A DNA stretch of 6,291 bases. It comes from Candidatus Sumerlaeota bacterium. GTDB taxonomy: Bacteria > Sumerlaeota > Sumerlaeia > MWCT01 > JAGHBZ01. The notes under the pieces are model-generated. The model had not been told where the DNA came from. It saw nothing but the letters and a program-made list of their open reading frames with translations, and searched no databases. The translations under genes and the position numbers were made by a program. Where the stretch lies: positions 1 to 6,291 of the forward strand of contig JAGHBZ010000254.1 of assembly GCA_021160705.1 (NCBI GenBank), read 5' to 3'. Shown in pieces: positions 1-4,970 of this stretch (its first letter is position 1; every line of letters begins with the position of its first letter).

Positions 1-95
1 CTGGTAAAGTAGAATTATTATCCATATTTAATGTGATGTTCGGAAATTTTTTATTGTCTGCAGACGCTCCGTAATGTGCAATCTTATGTAATTCA

Positions 96-104
96 AGAGG
101 AGAG
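96..104 (+). promoter_or_regulatory. Strong Shine-Dalgarno sequence for cysD
   Basis: The purine run AGAGGAGAG contains AGGAG at 98-102, ten bases before the ATG at 113, which supports that start. A second ATG at 106 is out of frame and only three bases from AGGAG. It would give a 12-codon peptide, so it is not the favoured start. The leader from 1 to 95 shows no convincing promoter; the transcript probably begins upstream of the window. Confidence 0.75.
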
Positions 105-112
105 AATGAAAA

Positions 113-928
113 ATGGAAGATTCCGTCAATACTCGCCTGGATAGGCTGGAGAACCAGAGCATTTTTATTATCCGTGAAGCATACAGCCAGTTCAGAAAGG
201 TCGCTATGCTCTGGTCAATTGGAAAAGATTCAACTACCCTGCTCTGGCTTATTAGAAAGGCATTCTTTGGCAAAATCCCATTTCCCATTATGCATATAGA
301 TACCACGTATAAGTTCAAGGAGATTTATGAATTCAGAGACAAATACGTAAAAGAGTGGGGGCTGAACCTCATCGTGGCAAAGAACGAAGAGGCAATCCAG
401 CAGGGAATTGGTCCTGAAAAGGGGAAGTTTCGATGTTGCACTGAGCTGAAGACCAACGCACTTAAAAAGGCAATTGACAAATACGGATTCCGTGCACTTT
501 ATCTCGCAATACGACGGGACGAACACGGTATCAGGGCAAAAGAACGAATTTTCAGCCCCCGCGACGAGGATTTTGAATGGGACTATAAAAACCAGCCCCC
601 GGAACTCTGGGACCAATATAAGACCAAAGCCAGAGAAGAAGAACATATACGTGTCCACCCTTTACTTGGGTGGCGTGAAATTGATTGCTGGGAATATATT
701 CGCAGAGAACGTATCCCAATTGTTTCTCTGTACTTTGCCAAAAATGGCAAACGCTACCGCAGTATCGGGTGCGAGACCTGCTGTAACCCCATTGATTCAG
801 ACGCAGATACCATCGACAAGATTATTGAAGAATTGAAGACGACCAGGATTTCCGAACGAAGCGGCAGAGCTCAGGACAAAGAATCTGCATATATGATGCA
901 AAAACTCAGGTCATTGGGATATATGTAA
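113..928 (+). CDS. cysD: Sulfate adenylyltransferase subunit 2 (ATP sulfurylase small subunit, CysD-type)
   Basis: Cytoplasmic catalytic subunit of the CysDN ATP sulfurylase, which forms adenylylsulfate and pyrophosphate from ATP and sulfate. The 271-residue product has the PP-loop SIGKDST at residues 35-41 and HIDTTYKF at 61-68. It also has the CysD-specific RRDEHGIRAKERIFSPRD at 134-151, HIRVHPLLGWREID at 178-191 and SERSGRAQDKE at 248-258 near the C-terminus. The RRDE...RAKERI and SER.GR motifs favour CysD over a PAPS reductase. It is somewhat shorter than E. coli CysD (about 300 residues). Unlike that protein it has C108-C109 and C220-x-x-C223-C224, a pattern resembling the cluster ligands of iron-sulfur APS reductases. 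The start is fixed by the strong ribosome site. The cysN partner lies 1.3 kb downstream, separated by a broken DUF2061 locus and a transporter gene. The family call is firm; the metal-cluster idea is inference. Confidence 0.93.
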   Translation: MEDSVNTRLDRLENQSIFIIREAYSQFRKVAMLWSIGKDSTTLLWLIRKAFFGKIPFPIMHIDTTYKFKEIYEFRDKYVKEWGLNLIVAKNEEAIQQGIGPEKGKFRCCTELKTNALKKAIDKYGFRALYLAIRRDEHGIRAKERIFSPRDEDFEWDYKNQPPELWDQYKTKAREEEHIRVHPLLGWREIDCWEYIRRERIPIVSLYFAKNGKRYRSIGCETCCNPIDSDADTIDKIIEELKTTRISERSGRAQDKESAYMMQKLRSLGYM

Positions 929-1054
929 ATGTCCCTATATAAAGATGCACATTATCGGTCAATAATAAAAGCATTAAGCTGGCGAGTCACTGCTACCATC
1001 GCCACCATTCTTATTCTGTTTATGCTTTTACTCATAAGTTGCTTCTATCTTTAG
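929..1054 (+). pseudogene. DUF2061-type small membrane protein, N-terminal fragment
   Basis: An ATG touches the cysD stop (TAAATG), giving a 41-residue product expected to be translationally coupled to cysD. Residues 9-32, including YRSIIKALSWRV and TATIATILILFM, match the N-terminal half of DUF2061 predicted membrane proteins, which typically read R-S-x-x-K-A-x-S-W-R and then a hydrophobic helix. Such proteins are often found beside sulfate-activation genes. The expected TG...A.G...E.....YY.HER.W half is missing: after residue 32 the frame runs through LLLISCFYL to a TAG. The missing half is recognisable downstream, beyond the transporter gene at 1094-1912, so I read this as a truncated gene. 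It could still yield a one-helix membrane peptide. The original function of the family is unknown. Confidence 0.7.
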
Positions 1055-1080
1055 TTAACTGCAATTGCGGGGAAACAAAA

Positions 1081-1085
1081 AAGAG
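1081..1085 (+). promoter_or_regulatory. Ribosome binding site deciding the TSUP start
   Basis: AAGAG lies eight bases before the ATG at 1094. A GTG at 1088 in the same frame would leave only two bases, so the ATG is preferred. The spacing and purine run are ordinary rather than strong. Confidence 0.45.
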
Positions 1086-1093
1086 ATGTGAAG

Positions 1094-1912
1094 ATGAGCA
1101 GTGCTGAAATTATCTTAATAATATCAGTTGCTTTTGTATGTGAATTGCTTGACTCGTCCTTAGGGATGCTTTATGGAACAATTCTTTCTCCTGTCCTTAT
1201 TATTGCAGGTTTTGACCCTCTTGTTGTAGTTCCTTCTATATTGCTATCCCAGGCAATTGGAGGCAGTATAGCAGCAATTGGGCATCACCGAGTCAAGAAT
1301 GTAGACTTTGGGTTAAAAGAAGATATAACGAAAAGATTATCCGACTTGGGTTATATAGAGACTTTTAGAAGAAGTACGAGCAGGGATTTAAAGGTTGTTT
1401 TTGTTATAACTTGCTGTGGGATTCTGGCTACTATTATAGCAGTATTGACAGCTATAAGTATTCCCAAAGTCGTATTAAAAACTTATATAGGAGTATTGGT
1501 TCTTGCTATGGGAATAATTCTTCTTTTGAGAAGCCGATTTGAATTTTCCTGGAAAAAGATATTCGGGATAGGCATACTTAGTGCGTTTAACAAGGGAATA
1601 TCTGGTGGTGGATTTGGTCCTGTGGTAACCTCTGGACAATTGATTTCAGGAAGAGAAAGCAAAAGGTCAATTGGTACGACCACCTTATCCGAGGCACCAA
1701 TTTGTATTACTGGATTTCTAACTTACATAATAATAAATGGGTTGACAACATGGAATCTTGTTTTGATATTGACTGCCGGGGCAATTGTTGGAGCAATAAT
1801 AGGACCGCATATCACTGCAAAGTTTAAGTCCGAAAAGAAATTAAGATTAGGTTTGGGAATCTTAGTAACTCTATTAGGAATATGGACATTAGTCAAAACA
1901 TGGTTAATTTGA
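1094..1912 (+). CDS. TSUP family (TauE/SafE) sulfate/sulfite-type membrane transporter
   Basis: A 272-residue integral membrane protein of usual length for the TauE/SafE family. It shows the internal duplication of that family: repeat one has CELLDSSLGMLYGT and the P-rich loop after it (residues 17-48). Repeat two has FNKGISGGGFGPVVTSGQL (165-183), followed by a serine/threonine-rich loop and further helices to about residue 268. A charged cytoplasmic-type stretch (about 66-100) separates the halves. Family members move sulfite, sulfate or organosulfonates; a TSUP protein beside cysDN is best read as a sulfate carrier, as proposed for CysZ of Corynebacterium. The substrate is inferred from context. 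The gene is AT-richer than its neighbours (sampled lines 30-42% GC against 42-50% in cysD and cysN) and prefers AGA/AGG arginine codons. It lies between two DUF2061 pieces, which suggests later insertion. A GTG at 1088 is an alternative start. Confidence 0.88.
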   Translation: MSSAEIILIISVAFVCELLDSSLGMLYGTILSPVLIIAGFDPLVVVPSILLSQAIGGSIAAIGHHRVKNVDFGLKEDITKRLSDLGYIETFRRSTSRDLKVVFVITCCGILATIIAVLTAISIPKVVLKTYIGVLVLAMGIILLLRSRFEFSWKKIFGIGILSAFNKGISGGGFGPVVTSGQLISGRESKRSIGTTTLSEAPICITGFLTYIIINGLTTWNLVLILTAGAIVGAIIGPHITAKFKSEKKLRLGLGILVTLLGIWTLVKTWLI

Positions 1913-1925
1913 GGTATATCGCAAC

Positions 1926-2200
1926 AGCAGATACCAGAGCGTATCCGGCTCCGTGTCTTCGGCACTCTGCTCAAATCCTGCTTCCCACAGGACTTCAGAT
2001 ACGCTCGGAACGGCGTTGGCGGTGTAGAGGTTGTAATTAAGCTGATTCTTTATTATTTTCACGAACGCCTCTGGGAGATTATTCCTATTGGAAAGAAAAA
2101 ACATCCTTTATCTGAAATCGCTGTCAAAAGAGCACTTGACCAGAAAGATTTAGAATTAATAAAAAGCAAACTTGAAGAATTGGGTTACTTCAATGAATGA
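1926..2200 (+). pseudogene. Degraded DUF2061 gene with intact C-terminal half
   Basis: From about 1991 a clear frame reads DFRYARNGVGGVEVVIKL, then ILYYFHERLWEIIPIG and a charged tail ending KLEELGYFNE with TGA at 2198-2200. The E-VV-KL-LYY-HERLW core is the C-terminal signature of DUF2061. The frame has no ATG, GTG or TTG at a usable position and is closed upstream only by the TSUP stop, which is in the same frame. Upstream, DUF2061-like pieces appear in different frames: RYQSV (1929-1943), RVFGT (1952-1966) and ILLPTG (1975-1992). This suggests an N-terminal half damaged by several small deletions. Its end overlaps the cysN start (ATGAATGA), so the ancestral gene was probably coupled to cysN. 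The C-terminal half is confident; the degenerate N-terminal reading is tentative. Confidence 0.65.
1937..2006. repeat. Nine-base inverted repeat enclosing two small hairpins
   Basis: GAGCGTATC at 1937-1945 is perfectly complemented by GATACGCTC at 1998-2006. Between them lie GTGtC-TTCG-GCAC (1953-1965, a C(UUCG)G loop with one bulged T) and TCCTG-cttccca-CAGGA (about 1976-1992). Together these could form a three-way junction in RNA. The segment is GC-rich (about 57% in 1921-1980) and begins just after the TSUP stop. It may equally be a chance structure inside the decayed DUF2061 sequence. Confidence 0.4.
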
Positions 2201-3425
2201 TAAAATGGACACACTTAAATTTGTCATCGTTGGTCACGTTGACCACGGCAAATCTACCCTTATCGGGAGATTGCTCTACGATACGGACTCCCTCCCTCCA
2301 GATAAAATTGAAGAGATTAAAAAATCGTCTAAAGAGCTGGGAAAAGAAACTGAATTCGCATATCTATTAGACCATCTGGAGGAAGAGCGTCAGCAGGGCA
2401 TTACGATTGATACAACCCAGGTCTTTTTTAAGACACCCAAACGCCACTATGTGATTATTGACGCACCGGGACATATTGAATTTGTGAAGAATATGATTAC
2501 TGGTGCTTCCCAGGCAGAGGCAGCAGTGCTGATTATTGACGTCAATGAAGGTGTGAGAGAGCAAACCAAACGCCATGCCTATATCCTCTCTCTTCTTGGT
2601 TTAGACCAGGTAATTGTCGTGCTGAACAAGATGGACCTGGTGGACTACAGTCAGGAACGGTTTAATCAGGTCGTGGCTGATACAGAAAGCTTCCTGGATT
2701 CAATCAATATTCGCCCAATATGTTATATCCCAATAAGCGCAATCCAGGGCGAAAATATCGCCAGGCGGTCTGAAAAGATTAAATGGTATGACGGACTATC
2801 CTTTCTTGAGAGTATGGATACGCTGAAAAATAAACAGCCCCCGGAGGATAAACCCTTAATCTTTCCCTGTCAGGATGTGTATAAAATCAATGACAAAAGA
2901 ATCGCTGTTGGGCGTGTGGAGGCAGGCGTTATTAAAAAATCCCAGGAGGTCGTTGTCCTGCCCGGTCATCAGCGTACCGTAATAAAGTCTATTGAGAAAT
3001 ACCCTGCTCAGGTAGATGAAGCCAGAGCGGGTGAAAGTATCGGGATTACGACCCGGGACGCTCTATTTATAACTCGTGGAGACGTAGTGGTAGAGCCCGG
3101 GAAAGAGCCGCTTCTGACTGACGAATTTCAGGCTAATCTTATCTGGCTATCTAAAAAAGAATTTGATAAATCAGAGAGAGTAATGATACGATGTGCTACT
3201 CAGGAGACAACTTGCAGGGTCGTAGCCATAAAAAAACGGATAGATTCCTCCTCACTTGGAATAATTGAAGAAGATGCACAGGTACTGAAGAACCTTGAGG
3301 TAGGCGTGGTCACTATTAAAACAAAACATCCAATTGTTATTAAGTCCTTTAACGATGTGCAGGAGCTTGGAAGATTTGTGCTGGTAAGGGACGAAAACAT
3401 TTGTGCAGGTGGGATTATCACCTGA
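2193..3425 (+). CDS. cysN: Sulfate adenylyltransferase subunit 1 (ATP sulfurylase GTPase subunit, CysN-type)
   Basis: GTPase of the CysDN complex; GTP hydrolysis drives the unfavourable formation of adenylylsulfate by CysD. The 410-residue product has all translation-factor GTPase motifs: P-loop GHVDHGKST (14-22), GITID (69-73), DAPGH (90-94), NKMD (145-148) and SAIQGEN (182-188). QDVYKINDKRIAVGRVEAG then opens beta-barrel domain II, and domain III ends GRFVLVRDENICAGGIIT. It is shorter than E. coli CysN (about 475) and has no APS kinase (CysC) extension. Its P-loop and DAPGH resemble EF-Tu/EF-1alpha more than the VDDGKS and DTPGH of enterobacterial CysN. The ATG at 2193 overlaps the DUF2061 stop by eight bases; an ATG at 2205 and a TTG at 2172 are alternatives. 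The CysD signature upstream and the C-terminal motif make CysN far likelier than an elongation factor. Confidence 0.9.
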   Translation: MNDKMDTLKFVIVGHVDHGKSTLIGRLLYDTDSLPPDKIEEIKKSSKELGKETEFAYLLDHLEEERQQGITIDTTQVFFKTPKRHYVIIDAPGHIEFVKNMITGASQAEAAVLIIDVNEGVREQTKRHAYILSLLGLDQVIVVLNKMDLVDYSQERFNQVVADTESFLDSINIRPICYIPISAIQGENIARRSEKIKWYDGLSFLESMDTLKNKQPPEDKPLIFPCQDVYKINDKRIAVGRVEAGVIKKSQEVVVLPGHQRTVIKSIEKYPAQVDEARAGESIGITTRDALFITRGDVVVEPGKEPLLTDEFQANLIWLSKKEFDKSERVMIRCATQETTCRVVAIKKRIDSSSLGIIEEDAQVLKNLEVGVVTIKTKHPIVIKSFNDVQELGRFVLVRDENICAGGIIT

Positions 3426-3435
3426 GCTGACCGTT

Positions 3436-4710
3436 ATGATGAAGACCAGACGTGTCATAATCATTGGACTGGACGGAGTACCTTTCGGGTTAATCCGAGA
3501 TTTATCATCCGCAGGCGTTATGCCGAACACTAATGCCATCATTTCGCATTCTACTTTTCGCCCTATGAGGTCATCTATCCCTGAGGTATCCTCCGTTGCC
3601 TGGTCGTCAATTATAACTGGCAAGAATCCTGCAGAACACGGCATCTTTGGATTCACCGCTCTAAATCCCCAATCCTATGACCTGCGATTCCCTAATTTTA
3701 ATGACCTGAAGGCTACACCTTTCTGGGACATACTGGATGGCACATCTATTATCATAAACGTCCCCTCTACTTACCCGGTAAGACCAATGAAGGGTGTCCT
3801 TATTTCGGGTTTTGTCTCCATAGATATTCGGAAAAGCGTCTTTCCCCCTTCGCTCCTTCCTACCTTGCAGGCTCTTGATTATCGCCTTGATGTGGACTCT
3901 GAAAAGGGTCATAAATCTCTGGATTTATTCCTGGAGGACCTGGACGCCACACTGAAGGCGAGAATAAATGCCTATAAATACTTATGGAACTATGCTGACT
4001 GGCAGGTCTTTATGCTGGTATTTACAGGCACAGATAGGCTTATGCATTTTTTGTGGGATGCATACGAGGACGAGAACCATCAATACCATTCAGACTTCTT
4101 AGACCATTTCAGGAAGATAGACGGAGTGATTGGTGAGATTTATGCGCAACTCCACGATGGAGACCTCTTTATGATGTTCTCTGACCATGGGTTTGAAAAA
4201 CTTAACTCGGAGGTCTACATAAATTACCTCCTGCACAGGGAGGGGTTCTTGAAATTTAGAAATCCGGCTCAGACAACCTGGCAGAATATAGACGACTCTA
4301 CAAAGGCTTTTGCATTAGACCCTGCACGAATTTATCTCCATTTCAAACACAGATACGCTCGAGGAAGTGTGGCGCTGAGTGATAAAGAGAGCATCTTAAA
4401 AGACCTTGACGCCCTGTTTACTTCCCTTGAAATTGATGGGAAAAAAGTGATAAAAAGAGTGTACCGAAAAGATGAAATCTACTCAGGTCCACTTATGGAT
4501 ACTGCACCAGACCTCGTATTGGTGAGCGAGCAGGGTTTTGACCTCAAGGCTCGACTTAACCTTGAACAACTTTACGGCAAACGTATCTTTACCGGCAAGC
4601 ATACCCTTGAGGACGCATTCCTCCTGCTCAGAGATACTACTACTTCACTCCCGCAAAACCTTAGCGTGTTTGATATTAAAGAAATAATCTTTCAATTTCT
4701 GAAAGCCTGA
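3436..4710 (+). CDS. Alkaline-phosphatase-superfamily phosphodiesterase/phosphohydrolase (COG3379-like)
   Basis: A 424-residue member of the type I phosphodiesterase/nucleotide pyrophosphatase branch of the alkaline phosphatase superfamily, a two-metal hydrolase. Metal and catalytic motifs appear in order: IIIGLDG with D13; the nucleophile region PEVSSVAWSSIITGKNPAEHGIFGF-type segment (49-73, putative nucleophile S52); TGTDRLMHFLWD with D200 and H204; FSDHGF with D250 and H251; and FTGKHTLED with H389. No signal peptide or transmembrane helix is evident, so it is probably cytoplasmic. The start is 10 bases after the cysN stop, with a weak GAG at 3424-3426; in-frame GTG codons at 3403 and 3409 would overlap cysN and are possible. 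Its operon position after cysDN and before a flippase suggests a role in surface-glycan or nucleotide-ester chemistry. The substrate cannot be read from sequence. Confidence 0.85.
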   Translation: MMKTRRVIIIGLDGVPFGLIRDLSSAGVMPNTNAIISHSTFRPMRSSIPEVSSVAWSSIITGKNPAEHGIFGFTALNPQSYDLRFPNFNDLKATPFWDILDGTSIIINVPSTYPVRPMKGVLISGFVSIDIRKSVFPPSLLPTLQALDYRLDVDSEKGHKSLDLFLEDLDATLKARINAYKYLWNYADWQVFMLVFTGTDRLMHFLWDAYEDENHQYHSDFLDHFRKIDGVIGEIYAQLHDGDLFMMFSDHGFEKLNSEVYINYLLHREGFLKFRNPAQTTWQNIDDSTKAFALDPARIYLHFKHRYARGSVALSDKESILKDLDALFTSLEIDGKKVIKRVYRKDEIYSGPLMDTAPDLVLVSEQGFDLKARLNLEQLYGKRIFTGKHTLEDAFLLLRDTTTSLPQNLSVFDIKEIIFQFLKA

Positions 4711-4970
4711 TAAGTATGTATTATGTATCATCTTGTCTACCTCCAGTCATCAAGAGTGAAAAAAACAAGGAATGGCAGAAAAGTTGAGTTAGCCGTATTA
4801 ATGGTGATTGATGGAATTATGAGTATGGAGAGAGAAGGCAGGTAGAAAAAAAATTTTTGTTTTTGACAATAAGTGAGTTCGGAGAAAACGAGGCGGGGCT
4901 GAGGGAATATTACCGCATATATTGAATCTTTCGGCACGTAAAGAATATAAGAAGACTTTAATTTTGTTAA
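4711..4970. other. Intergenic region before the flippase gene
   Basis: This is the only sizeable gap between intact genes (260 bases). It holds an A8-T5-G-T5 tract at 4846-4864 that runs into a TTGACA (4863-4868) without a fitting -10 box, a purine-rich stretch, and a possible promoter at 4922-4951. A 40-codon frame (4723-4845) has no ribosome site and no recognisable similarity. I see no GC-rich terminator hairpin after the phosphohydrolase gene. Confidence 0.5.
4922..4951 (+). promoter_or_regulatory. Possible sigma-70-type promoter for the flippase gene
   Basis: TTGAAT (4922-4927, four of six consensus bases) and TATAAG (4946-4951, five of six) are separated by 18 bases. Transcription would begin near 4958, leaving a leader of only about 13 bases before the ATG at 4971 and little room for a ribosome site. 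Such matches are common in AT-rich DNA, so this is a weak call. Confidence 0.25.

Noticed and set aside
3..74. Open frame of 24 codons at the left edge ending in TAA at 72-74, possibly the tail of an upstream gene
   Set aside because: Too short, AT-rich and without a recognisable motif; a chance frame is as likely.
1055..1925. Insertion sequence or transposon carrying the TSUP gene
   Set aside because: No transposase, no terminal inverted repeats at the junctions and no target-site duplication that I could find; the insertion mechanism stays unknown.
1955..1992. tRNA T-arm-like string (CTCAAATCCTGC) in the TSUP-cysN gap
   Set aside because: The opposite strand of a T stem does not pair, and no D arm, anticodon arm or acceptor stem can be built around it.
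1904..2104. Reverse-strand frame of 66 codons over the TSUP-cysN junction
   Set aside because: It overlaps the clear forward DUF2061 C-terminal half, has no ribosome site and gives no recognised family.
3589..3591. Serine instead of threonine as putative nucleophile (S52) of the AP-superfamily enzyme
   Set aside because: Serine at this place occurs in many members of this superfamily, and all metal-site motifs are present, so it does not indicate a dead enzyme.
4723..4845. Forward frame of 40 codons after the phosphohydrolase gene
   Set aside because: No ribosome binding site, no hydrophobic or known motif, and a length expected by chance.
4737..4937. Reverse-strand frame of 66 codons in the intergenic gap
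   Set aside because: Composition follows the A/T and purine tracts of the forward strand; no start signal and no family resemblance.
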